A DNA stretch of 64,000 bases, from the NCBI RefSeq assembly GCF_005081945.1, contig NZ_CP034879.1, positions 377,363-441,362 of the forward strand, written 5' to 3'. The DNA comes from Buchnera aphidicola (Brachycaudus cardui). Lineage in GTDB: Bacteria > Pseudomonadota > Gammaproteobacteria > Enterobacterales > Enterobacteriaceae. The position numbers were made by a program, and so were the translations under genes. Every line of letters starts with the position of its first letter. Position 1 is the stretch's first letter. The notes beneath the pieces are model-generated. The model saw only the letters and a program-made list of their open reading frames with translations, had not been told where the DNA came from and made no database searches. Below, one piece after another: positions 41,064-51,615 of the stretch.

Positions 41064-43709
41064 TTATAAAATCCGTTTAATTTCTTTCATTTCAAAAACT
41101 TCTATAATATCTTTAACACGTATATCATTATAATTTTTTATACCAATACCACATTCTAATCCATTACGTATTTCATTAACGTCTTCTTTAAAACGACGTA
41201 AAGATTCTAACTCACCTTCATATATAACTATATTATCTCTTAAAACATGAATTGGATTACTACGTTTAATAACACCTTCAATAACCATACAACCAGCAAT
41301 TAAACCAAATTTAGGTGATTTAAAAGTATTTCTAACCTCAGCTAATCCTATAATATTTTGTTTATATTCAGGGGATAACAAACCTGTCATAGCAGATTTT
41401 ACTTCATCAATTAAATCATAAATTACTGAATAGTAACGCAGATCTAAATTTTCTATATTAATTATTTTTTTAGCAGAAGAATCTGCTCTAACATTAAATC
41501 CTAAAATAATAGCATTTGAAGCTAGAGCTAAAGAAGCATCTGTTTCTGTAATACCTCCAATACCTAATCCTATTATTTTAATTTTTACTTCATTAGTAGA
41601 TAACTTTAATAAAGCACCAGAGATAGCTTCCAAAGAACCTTGTACATCAGATTTAAGAATAATTTTTAATTCAGAAACATCATTTTTATTTATATTATCA
41701 AACATATTATCTAAATTTATTTTATTTTGTTTTAATAATTTGCTTTCACGAGATTTTTCTTTTCTATAAGATGCTACTTCTCTTGCTTTTTTTTCATTAC
41801 GTACTACAGTTACTATATCTCCAGAAAAAGGAACTTTTGATAATCCTAAAATTTCTACTGGAATAGAGGGTCCTGCACTCAATACTTCATCTCCAGATTG
41901 ATTACGAAGAGATTTAATACGACCGTATTCAAAACCACATAATATTATATCCCCTTTATTCAAATTACCTTTTTGAACTAATACAGTAGCTATAGGACCT
42001 CTACCTTTATCAAGAAAAGACTCAATAACAACACCTTCTGCCATACCAGTAGGTACTGCTTTCAATTCCAATATTTCTGCTTGTAATAAAATTACATTTA
42101 ATAATTTATCAATACCTTTTCCTGTCTTTGCAGAAATAGGAACAAATATATTATCACCACCCCATTCTTCTGAAAGAATATTATATTTCATTAAATCATT
42201 TTTTACTTTATCAGCATCTGAATCTATTTTATCAATTTTGTTAATAGCGACTATTACCGGCACATTAGCTGCTTGTGCATGTTGAATAGCTTCAATAGTT
42301 TGTGGCATAACTCCATCATCTGCAGCTACAACTAAAACAACAATATCAGTAATTTTTACTCCACGAGATCTCATTGCAGTAAAAGCTGAATGACCCGGAG
42401 TATCTAAAAAAGTAATAGAACCTAAATCAGTTTTAACATGATAAGCACCGATATTTTGTGTAATGCCTCCAGCTTCGTAAAATGCTGTTTTTGTTGAACG
42501 AATATGATCTAATAATGATGTTTTTCCATGATCAACATGTCCCATAATAGTTACTACTGGTGCTCGAAGAATAGAAATATTATTCCCTAGATCGCGATCT
42601 TTCATAATCATTTCTTCTAACACATTTTCTCTTTGTAAAATAACTTTATGACCCATTTCTTCTGCAATTAACTGAGCTGTATCTTGATCAAGAATGTGAT
42701 TAATAGTACCTATAATACCAATATTCATCATATTTTTAATCACTTCAGAACTTTTTATAGCCATTTTATTTGCTAAATCAGATACAGAAATCATACCGCT
42801 AATTACAACATCTCTGTTAACAACAGACTCAGGTTTTTTAAAAACTTGTTGCAATAAAATAGGTTTATTTTTTTGCTTATTATTTTTTTTATGACGATTA
42901 GAAATTCGAGTTTCTTCTTTATGAAATTTTCCATTATGAAAATTTTTATTATTTTTTTTATGACGATAATTTTTTAAAATTCGACTATGATTTCTTTTAT
43001 CCTTTTCTACATCTCTATCATGATCATCTTCAGCCTGACGAGCATGTAAAAATGTTGTTAGATGATAATCTTTTTTTTCTTCTTTATAAGATTTTCTAAT
43101 ATCTATAATTTCTTTGGTTCTTTTTTTTTCATTTAAATTACCAAGATCATATTCTATATGTCTTTTTATTTTCTTATTTTTTTCATCTTTACTAAAAATA
43201 TCTAAATTTTTTAATTTATTTATTTTTTTTGAATTTAAAGATTCTGTATTAATTTTATTGAATTCTAATCTATCAATATTTTTTTTATGTTTTTTCCCTA
43301 AAACATTAATATCTGTTGATATTTTTAAACTATTATTTTGTTTATTTTTTAAAAAAAGTTCTTTTTTAACTGCAGATTCAGTTTTTTTTAAAGTATTTGA
43401 CAATGCTGTAATTTCAAATTTATTATTTTTTATATAAGTTCTTTTTTTCCTAATTTCTACTTGTATAGATTTATTTTTTCCACTAATTGTTGATACACTT
43501 AAAGTGCTACGTGTTTTTCTTTGTAAAATTAGAGTATTTAAAGAAGATTTTTTTATAGATTCTAAATGTTTTAATAAAATATTTTTTTCAACTAAAGTAA
43601 TATGATCGTTTTCATTTTTTAATATACCTATACTAGATAACTCTTTTATCAATTTTTTGATTGATATTTTAATTTCATTAGATAAATTTTTTAAACTTAT
43701 ATCTGTCAT
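41064..43709 (-). CDS. infB: Translation initiation factor IF-2
   Basis: GTPase placing initiator tRNA on the 30S subunit. At 881 aa (E. coli 890) the N-terminal domain ([16 protein letters not shown]) and [19 protein letters not shown] are recognisable. A diverged lysine/asparagine-rich linker to about residue 290 follows. Conserved blocks then include [18 protein letters not shown], the G1 motif [21 protein letters not shown] and the C-terminal fMet-tRNA-binding domain ([16 protein letters not shown]). The linker length is maintained while its sequence is not. Confidence 0.97.
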   Translation of the reverse strand: MTDISLKNLSNEIKISIKKLIKELSSIGILKNENDHITLVEKNILLKHLESIKKSSLNTLILQRKTRSTLSVSTISGKNKSIQVEIRKKRTYIKNNKFEITALSNTLKKTESAVKKELFLKNKQNNSLKISTDINVLGKKHKKNIDRLEFNKINTESLNSKKINKLKNLDIFSKDEKNKKIKRHIEYDLGNLNEKKRTKEIIDIRKSYKEEKKDYHLTTFLHARQAEDDHDRDVEKDKRNHSRILKNYRHKKNNKNFHNGKFHKEETRISNRHKKNNKQKNKPILLQQVFKKPESVVNRDVVISGMISVSDLANKMAIKSSEVIKNMMNIGIIGTINHILDQDTAQLIAEEMGHKVILQRENVLEEMIMKDRDLGNNISILRAPVVTIMGHVDHGKTSLLDHIRSTKTAFYEAGGITQNIGAYHVKTDLGSITFLDTPGHSAFTAMRSRGVKITDIVVLVVAADDGVMPQTIEAIQHAQAANVPVIVAINKIDKIDSDADKVKNDLMKYNILSEEWGGDNIFVPISAKTGKGIDKLLNVILLQAEILELKAVPTGMAEGVVIESFLDKGRGPIATVLVQKGNLNKGDIILCGFEYGRIKSLRNQSGDEVLSAGPSIPVEILGLSKVPFSGDIVTVVRNEKKAREVASYRKEKSRESKLLKQNKINLDNMFDNINKNDVSELKIILKSDVQGSLEAISGALLKLSTNEVKIKIIGLGIGGITETDASLALASNAIILGFNVRADSSAKKIINIENLDLRYYSVIYDLIDEVKSAMTGLLSPEYKQNIIGLAEVRNTFKSPKFGLIAGCMVIEGVIKRSNPIHVLRDNIVIYEGELESLRRFKEDVNEIRNGLECGIGIKNYNDIRVKDIIEVFEMKEIKRIL

Positions 43710-43726
43710 ACTATTTCTTCCTATTA

Positions 43727-45214
43727 TCAGACTTTACTACCAAACCAACAGATATTACGAGCAGTCATAATTAATAAACCAGCTTGTTCAGAATTTAAAT
43801 TCTTAATATCAGTTAAATCATCTATTCCTTGATCAGCTAATTCTTCTAAAGTAAATATGTTCTTTTCAGCTAATTGCAAAGCTAACATTGCATTCATACC
43901 ATTAATATTTAATAAAGCTTCTTCTATTTTTTTTTCTTGAATTTTGTTCTTTTTATCTGATTCTATTATACGTAATCTATTTTTAGCACCTTCACGTACT
44001 AGTCTTGCTTCTTCTTTGCTTAAATTATTAATATTTAACAACTCATCAAATGGTATATAAGCTAATTCTTCCAGAGAAGAAAATCCTTCTTTTACCAAAA
44101 TTTTAATAATGTTTTCATTAATATTTAAATTTTTTTTAAAAGTATTAAAAGCAGCATGAGCTTCTTCTTGATGTTTAGAATGAAGATCTTCTGTAGTCAT
44201 AACATTTAATTCCCAACCACTTATTTGAGAAGCTAAACGAACATTTTGACCATTTCGACCAATAGCTTGTGCTAAATTACCTGCATCTACAGCTATATCC
44301 ATGGTATGATGATCTTCATCTACGACAATTGAGGCAACATCAGCAGGAGCCATAGCATTAATAACAAATTGAGCAGGATTGTTATCCCATAAAATAATAT
44401 CAATACGTTCACCGCATAATTCACTTGATACTGCTTGTACACGAGCTCCCCTCATACCTACACACGCTCCTACTGGATCTATACGTTTATCATTCGTTTT
44501 CACTGCAATTTTTGCACGAGATCCTGGATCACGAGCAGCAGCTTTTATTTCTATAACTTCTTCTCCAATTTCTGGCACTTCTATTCGAAATAATTCAATT
44601 AACATCTCTGTTTTTGAACGACTAATAAATAATTGAGCACCACGAGCTTCTGGATGTACTCCATACAAAATACCACGAATACGATCACCAGGACGAAAGT
44701 TTTCTCTAGGTAACATACCTTCTCGCAAAATTAAAGCTTCAGCATTATTACCTAAATCTAAAGTTAGATTATCTCGATTAATTTTTTTTACTACACCAGT
44801 AATTATTTGACCAATATATTTACGAAATTGATCTACTAACATTGCTCGTTCTGCTTCACGAACTTTTTGTACAATGACTTGTTTTGCAGTTTGAGTTGTT
44901 ATACGATCAAAATTTACAGATTCCATATGATCTTCTATATAATCATTCACTTGAACTGTTTCACCTTCAAAACAAGCTGCTTCTAAAGTGATTTCTCTAG
45001 TAGGTTGAGTTACTATATCTACGACCATCCAACGTCGAAAAGTAGTAAAATCTCCAGTTTTGCGATTTATACTAACTCTAACATCAATTTCTTGTTCATG
45101 TTTTTTCTTAGTTGCTGTTGCTAAAGCAATTTCTAAGGCTTCAAAAATTTTTTCACGAGGTAGAGATTTTTCATTAGAAACAGCTTCTACAACAGCTAAT
45201 ATTTCTTTATTCAT
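43727..45214 (-). CDS. nusA: Transcription termination/antitermination factor NusA
   Basis: RNA polymerase-associated factor for pausing, termination and antitermination. Started at ATG 45214 ([17 protein letters not shown]) after GAGGTG, it is 495 aa, identical in length to E. coli. N-terminal polymerase-binding domain, S1, two KH domains ([31 protein letters not shown]) and both C-terminal acidic repeats remain. The last two are often lost in other reduced genomes. rimP, which precedes nusA in E. coli, is absent; tRNA-Leu lies directly upstream. Confidence 0.97.
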   Translation of the reverse strand: MNKEILAVVEAVSNEKSLPREKIFEALEIALATATKKKHEQEIDVRVSINRKTGDFTTFRRWMVVDIVTQPTREITLEAACFEGETVQVNDYIEDHMESVNFDRITTQTAKQVIVQKVREAERAMLVDQFRKYIGQIITGVVKKINRDNLTLDLGNNAEALILREGMLPRENFRPGDRIRGILYGVHPEARGAQLFISRSKTEMLIELFRIEVPEIGEEVIEIKAAARDPGSRAKIAVKTNDKRIDPVGACVGMRGARVQAVSSELCGERIDIILWDNNPAQFVINAMAPADVASIVVDEDHHTMDIAVDAGNLAQAIGRNGQNVRLASQISGWELNVMTTEDLHSKHQEEAHAAFNTFKKNLNINENIIKILVKEGFSSLEELAYIPFDELLNINNLSKEEARLVREGAKNRLRIIESDKKNKIQEKKIEEALLNINGMNAMLALQLAEKNIFTLEELADQGIDDLTDIKNLNSEQAGLLIMTARNICWFGSKV

Positions 45215-45410
45215 ATTAAAGCACCTCAAAATAAAAACTTTTCAAATGAGCAATGATAATTCATTTTGCATGTATTAATTACAAAAAATAATTTTTAAAT
45301 TAAACAATTAATACACTAATTTTTATCAATTAAGAGTGTATATAATTAATTATTATTTAATATTTAAAGAATTATTAATATCATATAAATTAGAATAAAT
45401 CTTCTAATAA

Positions 45411-45434
45411 AAAACCCCGAAAATTCGGGGTTTT
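45411..45434 (-). terminator. Rho-independent terminator downstream of tRNA-Leu
   Basis: AAAACCCCGAA (45411-45421) and TTCGGGGTTTT (45424-45434) form a G/C-cored stem. On the minus strand it is followed by a run of T (GGGGTTTTTTATTAG). It lies between tRNA-Leu and nusA, so it ends the secG-tRNA transcript and implies a separate nusA promoter in the next 200 bp. Confidence 0.8.
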
Positions 45435-45493
45435 AGGCAATATTACCCTGTATATTAAATTATTGATCTAAAAATTTTAAATAAAATAAGTAG

Positions 45494-45576
45494 TACCGAG
45501 GATGGGATTTGAACCCATATGCTTATTTAGCACTATCCCCTCAAGATAGCGTGTCTACCAATTTCACCACCTCGGT
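45494..45576 (-). tRNA. leuU: tRNA-Leu (anticodon GAG)
   Basis: The minus strand reads ACCGAGGTGGTGAAATTGGT onward as a class II tRNA. It has acceptor stem ACCGAGG/CCTCGGT, D-arm GGTAGACACGC, anticodon stem-loop CTATC-TTGAGGG-GATAG with anticodon GAG, a long variable arm, and T-loop GGTTCAAATCC. It matches E. coli leuU, which also lies between secG and nusA. The three bases after discriminator A are CTA rather than CCA, so the mature CCA end appears not to be fully encoded. Confidence 0.95.
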
Positions 45577-45636
45577 ATAAAAAAATTTATTATTAAAAGT
45601 AAGATTAATATATACGCATCTTTAATTTTATAAACT

Positions 45637-45966
45637 TTAATAAGGTATATCAGAACTTGATGATTTTTTATCTAATACAGCTTCATTCTGAATTTCATTT
45701 TTTATACTATCTTCTAAAAGAAAATCTGTTTCCATTTTTTTACTATTAATATTACATAAAATAAGACTTATCAATAAAAATAAAAAAGAAAAAATACTAA
45801 TAATATTAGTCATAAAACTATTATTACTTATACCACTAAAAAATTTAGTATTATTTTTAGTATCTAAATTAAATGTATTACTACATCCTTTTCCTGGATT
45901 TAATAAAATTAACAGAACTAAAAATAGGGAAATAAAAATAAAAAAAATTAAAAAAAACCAATACAT
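45637..45966 (-). CDS. secG: Preprotein translocase subunit SecG
   Basis: Small membrane subunit of SecYEG. At 109 aa (E. coli 110) it has an N-terminal membrane helix (about residues 3-22), the cytoplasmic loop beginning LLNPGKGCS and containing FFSGISN, a second membrane helix (about 52-74) and a hydrophilic tail. The loop is less glycine-rich than in E. coli. The location between glmM and leuU confirms it. Confidence 0.92.
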   Translation of the reverse strand: MYWFFLIFFIFISLFLVLLILLNPGKGCSNTFNLDTKNNTKFFSGISNNSFMTNIISIFSFLFLLISLILCNINSKKMETDFLLEDSIKNEIQNEAVLDKKSSSSDIPY

Positions 45967-46226
45967 AAAAAATTTTTTCCTTTTTTTATAACATATAAAT
46001 TATTTATAATAAGTTTTCTTAGATAAGTAATTTATATATAAAATTATTACATATAAATTATCTATATTTTTTATTTTTAAAATATATAAAATATATTCTA
46101 TACATAATATTTAAAATATTATCACTATACCATTGATATATTGATACTACTTAAATTTTTTAAACGAAATTTCATTAATATTAAATATAAAGAAAAACTA
46201 AAATAATTTCTATATAAACATATTCA
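45967..46226. other. glmM-secG spacer, nothing recognised
   Basis: A 260-bp, almost entirely A/T spacer between glmM and secG, longer than in E. coli, where the genes are nearly adjacent. No open frame of interest, RNA gene or clear hairpin is visible. It presumably holds the secG promoter. Confidence 0.4.
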
Positions 46227-47561
46227 TTAAAGCAATTGAATCAATTTAGCAATATAATGAGCCAGACGATAAACCTTTAAATAATTTTGACCTTCAACCA
46301 TTATTCGAATACAAGGTTCTGTACCAGATTTACGAAGTAATACACGACTGTTATAACCTAAAATATCTTTATATTTAGAAAGAATATTTTGTATTTTTTG
46401 TTCTTTTTCAAAATTAACATCTTTTTTTAAAAAAACATTTAATAATATCTGAGGAAAAAGTTTTATTTCACTTAATAAATGATTTAAAGTCATATTATTA
46501 TTAATCATACTTGATAAAACTTGAAGACTCGCTATAATACCATCACCAGTAGAATGCTTATCTGAAAGAATAATATGTCCTGATTTTTCTGCTCCTAATA
46601 TCCATTTTTTCTCTTGAATCTTACTATATACATTACGATCTCCTATTTGTGCTGCATAAAAAGGAATGCCAATATTTTTTAAACCTAAAATAATCCCCAT
46701 ATTAGTCATTAAAGTACCTACAACACCTCCATTTAATTGTTTTGTTCTTAAATATTCTTTAGCAATTACATAAATAATTTGATCTCCATCTATTTCATTA
46801 CCTAAATGATCAACCATAATAACACGATCACCATCACCATCAAATGCTAAACCAATGTCTGCTTTTTTTGATATCACTAATTGTTTTAATTTTAAAATAT
46901 TAGTAGATCCTGAATTTTTATTAATATTTATTCCATTAGGTTTAATAGAAACAGTAATTATTTTTGCACCTAAATCTTCAAAAATCTTAGGTGCTACTCT
47001 ATAAGTAGATCCATTAGCACAATCAAGGACAATAGTAAATCTAGATAAATTTAAATGCTCAGGAAAAGTATTTTTACAAAAATTGATGTAATGACTTTCA
47101 GCATTAATAATCTGACGAGAACAACCAAAATAAATGAAATCAGGATAAAAAAAAGTATTCATAATATTTTTTTCTACAACACGTTCAACTTCTTTAGTTA
47201 GTTTTATTCCATTTTTATCAAAAATTTTTATTCCATTATCATCACAGACATTATGAGATGCTGAAATTACAACCCCTGAAGAAGCATTAAAAAATCTTGT
47301 AAAATATGATATTGCTGAAGTAGGTATGCAATCAGCTAATAAAGTAGATACTCCTGTTGATAAAATACCAAACTCTAAAGCAGACTGTAACATAGATCCA
47401 GAAATACGCGTATCTTTTCCTATAATGATTTTTTTTGTTTTCTTTTGTCCTAAAACTACGCCAATAGCACTCCCTAATTTTAATAAAAATTCTGGTGTCA
47501 TTGGATTTTTTCCTACTGTTCCACGGATACCATCTGTTTTAAAATATTGCAAATTGTTCAT
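46227..47561 (-). CDS. glmM: Phosphoglucosamine mutase
   Basis: Interconverts glucosamine-6-P and glucosamine-1-P for UDP-GlcNAc and so peptidoglycan. At 444 aa (E. coli 445) it has the start YFKTDGIRGTVG, the phosphoserine loop VVISASHN (Ser102), the metal loop AFDGDGDRVIMVD, the sugar-binding GAEKSGH and the phosphate-binding RKSGTEPCIRIM. Directly after the catalytic loop the usual Pro of ASHNP is Val (ASHNVCDDNGIK). E. coli folP, between ftsH and glmM, is missing. Confidence 0.96.
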   Translation of the reverse strand: MNNLQYFKTDGIRGTVGKNPMTPEFLLKLGSAIGVVLGQKKTKKIIIGKDTRISGSMLQSALEFGILSTGVSTLLADCIPTSAISYFTRFFNASSGVVISASHNVCDDNGIKIFDKNGIKLTKEVERVVEKNIMNTFFYPDFIYFGCSRQIINAESHYINFCKNTFPEHLNLSRFTIVLDCANGSTYRVAPKIFEDLGAKIITVSIKPNGININKNSGSTNILKLKQLVISKKADIGLAFDGDGDRVIMVDHLGNEIDGDQIIYVIAKEYLRTKQLNGGVVGTLMTNMGIILGLKNIGIPFYAAQIGDRNVYSKIQEKKWILGAEKSGHIILSDKHSTGDGIIASLQVLSSMINNNMTLNHLLSEIKLFPQILLNVFLKKDVNFEKEQKIQNILSKYKDILGYNSRVLLRKSGTEPCIRIMVEGQNYLKVYRLAHYIAKLIQLL

Positions 47562-47632
47562 AATATTTTTATTCCTATATGATTCAAATACGATTAAATT
47601 TGCAATAAATATTATAATTGTTATTTTTTAAA

Positions 47633-47674
47633 AAAATAAGATGAAGCTTTAATCTTATTACTTCATCTTATTTT
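47633..47674 (-). terminator. Terminator after ftsH
   Basis: AAAATAAGATGAAG (47633-47646) pairs perfectly with CTTCATCTTATTTT (47661-47674) across a 14-nt loop. On the minus strand the stem is followed by a run of T. It lies about 105 bp past the ftsH stop, ahead of glmM. Confidence 0.7.
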
Positions 47675-47779
47675 AATATATATTAAGTTAATTCATTGAA
47701 AAAAATAAATTAATATCTTTTATAATAAATCCTGTGTTAAACATATACAAAATATACTTATATTTTTAAATTAAAAAAA

Positions 47780-49615
47780 TTATTTATTTATATCTACCTC
47801 TATCCATCCCTTTGGTTTACGAACTTCTCTTCTTTCCATTAAATCATCAATTTGAAAAGCATCAATGGTTTCATATTTTATCAGTGCGTCTTTCATAGCA
47901 TGTAATACATCAATATTTTCATTTAAAATATTTCGAGCTCTTTTATAATTAATTTCAATTAATAACTTTACTTCTTCATCAATGATTCTAGCTGTTTCAT
48001 CAGACATATGTTTAGCTTTAGATACTGAACGACCTAAAAAAACTTCTTCTTCTTCTTCAGAATATAATAAAGGTCCTAATTTATCTGAAAAACCCCATTG
48101 AGTTACCATATTTCTTGCTAAATTTGTTGCAACTTTAATATCATTACAAGCTCCAGTGGAAACATTTTTAGCACCATAAATAATTTCTTCCGCTAAACGA
48201 CCACCATATAAAGTTGATATTTGACTTTCTAATTTTTGACGACTTACACTAAGCGTATCTGATTCTGGTAAAAAAAATGTCACTCCTAATGCTCGACCTC
48301 TTGGAATTATTGTTACTTTATGTGCAGGATCATGATCAGGTACTAATCGTCCAATAATTACATGACCAGCTTCATGATATGCAGTTGACTCTTTTTGAAA
48401 ATCACTCATAACCATTGATTTTCTCTCAGAACCCATCATCATTTTATCTTTTGCTCTTTCAAATTCCAACATAGATACTACACGATTATCTAGTCTAGCA
48501 GCAAAAAGAGCCGCTTCATTAACCAAGTTAGCTAAATCAGCACCTGAAAAACCAGGTGTACCCCGAGCAATAATCATGGGATCAACATCTTTAGATAAAG
48601 GTACTTTTCTCATATGTACTTTTAAAATCTGTTCCCGTCCACGAATATCTGGCAGAGCTACAATAACTTGACGATCAAAACGACCTGGACGTAATAAAGC
48701 AGGATCTAAAACATCAGGTCTATTAGTAGCTGCTATTAAAATAATACCTTCATTACCATCAAAACCATCCATTTCTACTAACATTTGATTTAATGTTTGT
48801 TCTCTTTCATCGTGTCCACCACCTAATCCAGCACCTCTTTGACGCCCTACTGCATCAATTTCATCAATAAATATTATACATGGAGCTGATTTTCTTGAAT
48901 GTTCAAACATATCTCGTACTCTAGAAGCACCTACACCAACAAACATTTCAACAAAGTCAGAACCAGAAATTGTAAAGAAAGGTACTTTAGCTTCTCCAGC
49001 TATTGCTTTAGCAAGTAGTGTTTTTCCAGTTCCAGGAGGGCCAACCATTAGTATACCTTTTGGTATTTTCCCTCCTAATTTCTGGAAACGACTAGGTTCC
49101 TTGAGATATTCAACTAATTCACTTACTTCTTCTTTTGCTTCATCACATCCTGCAACATCTGCAAAAGTAGTTTGAATTTGATCTTCTGATAGCATACGTG
49201 CTTTACTTTTTCCGAATGACATTGCACCTTTTCCTCCCCCCATTTGCATTTGTCTCATAAAGAAAATCCATACGCCAATCAGCAATAACATTGGAAACCA
49301 AGAAATAAAAATAGAAATAAGAAGACTAGGTTCTTCAGGAACTGAGCCAATAACTTTAACATTTTTTGTTAAAAGATTATCTAATAATTTAGGATCATTA
49401 ATAGGAATATAGGTAGTATATTTACTGCTATCTTTTTTAATAACACTAATTACGCGTCCGTTAATATAAGCTTCACGAACTTGATCTTGATTGACTTCTG
49501 ACAAAAAAGTAGAATAATCAACTCTATGATTATTCATATCATTAGTGTTGAAATTTTGAAAAATAGACATTAATACAACTGTGATAACCAACCAGAAGAT
49601 CAGGTTTTTAACCAT
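47780..49615 (-). CDS. ftsH: ATP-dependent zinc metalloprotease FtsH
   Basis: Membrane-anchored AAA+ protease. Two membrane helices (about residues 4-20 and 97-117), Walker A GPPGTGKT, the SRH box ([20 protein letters not shown]) and the zinc site HEAGH are intact. ATG 49615 gives 611 aa. An in-frame TTG three codons upstream (49624) sits eight bases after a strong AGAGG, so translation may start there. The Ser/Pro-rich C-terminal tail of E. coli FtsH (644 aa) is trimmed. It follows rlmE as in E. coli. Confidence 0.97.
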   Translation of the reverse strand: MVKNLIFWLVITVVLMSIFQNFNTNDMNNHRVDYSTFLSEVNQDQVREAYINGRVISVIKKDSSKYTTYIPINDPKLLDNLLTKNVKVIGSVPEEPSLLISIFISWFPMLLLIGVWIFFMRQMQMGGGKGAMSFGKSKARMLSEDQIQTTFADVAGCDEAKEEVSELVEYLKEPSRFQKLGGKIPKGILMVGPPGTGKTLLAKAIAGEAKVPFFTISGSDFVEMFVGVGASRVRDMFEHSRKSAPCIIFIDEIDAVGRQRGAGLGGGHDEREQTLNQMLVEMDGFDGNEGIILIAATNRPDVLDPALLRPGRFDRQVIVALPDIRGREQILKVHMRKVPLSKDVDPMIIARGTPGFSGADLANLVNEAALFAARLDNRVVSMLEFERAKDKMMMGSERKSMVMSDFQKESTAYHEAGHVIIGRLVPDHDPAHKVTIIPRGRALGVTFFLPESDTLSVSRQKLESQISTLYGGRLAEEIIYGAKNVSTGACNDIKVATNLARNMVTQWGFSDKLGPLLYSEEEEEVFLGRSVSKAKHMSDETARIIDEEVKLLIEINYKRARNILNENIDVLHAMKDALIKYETIDAFQIDDLMERREVRKPKGWIEVDINK

Positions 49616-49682
49616 GTCACTCAAAGGAACAACCTCTCATTGAATCTATAATATTTAAAAATAACACAGAATACTATAATGC

Positions 49683-50303
49683 TTATCTGGTTGCTAAAAT
49701 GAATATTTCTCGAGATCTTGTTCGAGATGTTTTAGGTTTGCAAATTTTAACTTTGGAAAACAATATTTTAATTTCTTTATAAAATTCATTAAAACCTTCT
49801 CCTTGAAATGATTTTAACAAAAAAATACCATTTTTAGATAAAACATAGTCTGATATTTTTAATGCCAACTGAGATAAATTAATAATACGTGGCATATCAA
49901 TGGAAAAATTTCCTGTTATGTTGGGTGCCATATCTGACATAACTAAATCTAATTTAATATTATGTAATGAATTTAATATTAAATTTAATATTTTTTTGTT
50001 ACGAAAGTCTCCTTGAAAAAAATTAACACCTATTATTGGCTTCATAGGTAATATATCACAAGCTATAATACGTCCTTTTTTGCCTATTTTCTGCATGGCA
50101 TATTGCGACCAACTTCCTGGAGATGAACCTAAATCAATAACATTCATTCCAGATTTAAATAATTTATTACTTTTATCTAATTGTTCTAATTTAAACCAAG
50201 CTCTTGAACGTATTTTGTTTTTTTGAGCTTTCTTAACATATGCATCTTGAAAATGCTCTGACAACCAACGATGAGAACTTTTTGATTTTTTTTGAGAAAT
50301 CAT
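49683..50303 (-). CDS. rlmE: 23S rRNA 2'-O-ribose methyltransferase RlmE
   Basis: Methylates U2552 of 23S rRNA. The 206-aa product (E. coli 209) has RSRAWFKLEQLDKSNKLF with the catalytic Lys, the SAM motif VIDLGSSPGSWSQY, the catalytic Asp in VMSDMAPN and the catalytic Lys/Glu segment LLKSFQGEGFNEF. It is 67 bp upstream of ftsH, the E. coli rlmE-ftsH operon. Confidence 0.96.
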   Translation of the reverse strand: MISQKKSKSSHRWLSEHFQDAYVKKAQKNKIRSRAWFKLEQLDKSNKLFKSGMNVIDLGSSPGSWSQYAMQKIGKKGRIIACDILPMKPIIGVNFFQGDFRNKKILNLILNSLHNIKLDLVMSDMAPNITGNFSIDMPRIINLSQLALKISDYVLSKNGIFLLKSFQGEGFNEFYKEIKILFSKVKICKPKTSRTRSREIFILATR

Positions 50304-50391
50304 ATATCGTTATAACTTTAAAATTTATTTTTTAATATAGTTAGTTACTATGAAATATTTATAGTAAAAATATTCAAAATTCATATAAAAT

Positions 50392-50871
50392 TTATATGTA
50401 GTCAATCTTAAGAATTTTATATTCAACTTCACCACCTGGTGTAGATATCACTACAGTAGAATTATTTTTTTTTCCTATAAGACCTCTTGACATTGGAGAA
50501 TTAATAGAAATTAAATTTTTTTTAAAATCAGCTTCATCATCACCTACAATCTGATAAGTAAATTTCTCCTGATTTTTTATATTTAAAATTGTCACAGTAG
50601 AACCAAAGATAACTCTTCCATTATTAGATAATTTTGTTATATCTATAATTTGAGAATTAGATAACTTTGCTTCAATTTCTTTAATACGTCCTTCGCAAAA
50701 ACTTTGTTCTTCACGAGCAGAATGATACTCAGCATTTTCTTTTAAATCACCATGTTCTCTAGCTTCTGCGATTGCAGCAATAATACGAGGACGTTTTATA
50801 CTTTTTAATTTCTGAAGTTCTTGACGAAGTTTTTCTGCACCTCTTGCAGTCATTGGAATTAAATTGATCAT
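50392..50871 (-). CDS. greA: Transcript cleavage factor GreA
   Basis: Rescues backtracked RNA polymerase. The 159-aa product (E. coli 158) has an N-terminal coiled coil with the conserved tip acidic residues ([20 protein letters not shown]). Its C-terminal FKBP-like domain has [24 protein letters not shown]. It lies 88 bp upstream of rlmE; E. coli yhbY, between them, is missing. Confidence 0.97.
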   Translation of the reverse strand: MINLIPMTARGAEKLRQELQKLKSIKRPRIIAAIAEAREHGDLKENAEYHSAREEQSFCEGRIKEIEAKLSNSQIIDITKLSNNGRVIFGSTVTILNIKNQEKFTYQIVGDDEADFKKNLISINSPMSRGLIGKKNNSTVVISTPGGEVEYKILKIDYI

Positions 50872-51305
50872 ATGAAATACACTCCACTATTTTCTTATTT
50901 AATATATTAAAAAATAATTTCAGTTATAATATAAAAATATTTTTTAAAAATTAAAAAAATGTTAAAATTTCAAATAATATTTCTAATAAAATATATATTT
51001 TAATAAAATTGTTTATTTATATCTTGATATATTTTTTATAACACTTAAATTAATTTTTATATATAGTAATTTTTATATTAAATGTATATATAAATAGAGT
51101 CATTTGAATATTTTAAATATATCTATTTTAAAGTAAAAAATATAATTTATCAAAAATTTAAAAAATTTAGTTATATCTTTCTATAAATTATCAATTTAAA
51201 TCATTCAATGATATTCTTCAGTAATTATGAAAAACACTAATTCAATTTTTTTCTATAGAATTTTAACACTAACTAATTCAATATTTAATTAAAAGTACAT
51301 GCAAA
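50872..51305. other. Divergent greA/ibaG spacer, no gene recognised
   Basis: A 434-bp spacer, one of the most A/T-rich parts of the window, separating minus-strand greA from plus-strand ibaG. In E. coli these genes belong to different parts of the region, with deleted genes such as dacB nearby. I see no open frame with family motifs, no tRNA and no strong hairpin. It should hold two divergent promoters and eroded sequence. Confidence 0.5.
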
Positions 51306-51572
51306 ATGGACAATCAAGATATTAAATCACTACTTATTAAACATTTAAACTTACAACAAGCTTATATTACAGGGGATAGTAATCATATTAAAATTATTGT
51401 TATAGGGAATATATTCAAAGGAATCAGTCAAGTTAAAAGACAACAAATAGTTTATACACCTTTAATAAACATGATTACACAAAAACAGATTCATGCTGTA
51501 TCTATTATGTCTTATACAATTGAAGAATGGGAAAAGAACAATAAAAATATAGATTATTCTGATTATGCATAA
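51306..51572 (+). CDS. ibaG: BolA-family protein IbaG (YrbA)
   Basis: Small BolA/IbaG-type protein thought to work with monothiol glutaredoxin in iron-sulfur handling. At 88 aa (E. coli 84) it shows AYITGDSNHIKIIVIGNIFKG, with a GDxxH core and the conserved KRQQIVYTPL. It stands 43 bp before murA, as in E. coli. The cysteine expected in many BolA proteins is replaced; IbaG-type members rely on a histidine instead. Confidence 0.9.
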   Translation: MDNQDIKSLLIKHLNLQQAYITGDSNHIKIIVIGNIFKGISQVKRQQIVYTPLINMITQKQIHAVSIMSYTIEEWEKNNKNIDYSDYA

Positions 51573-51615
51573 TACTAAAAAAATTTATATTAATAAAATA
51601 GAGATTTATAAATAA

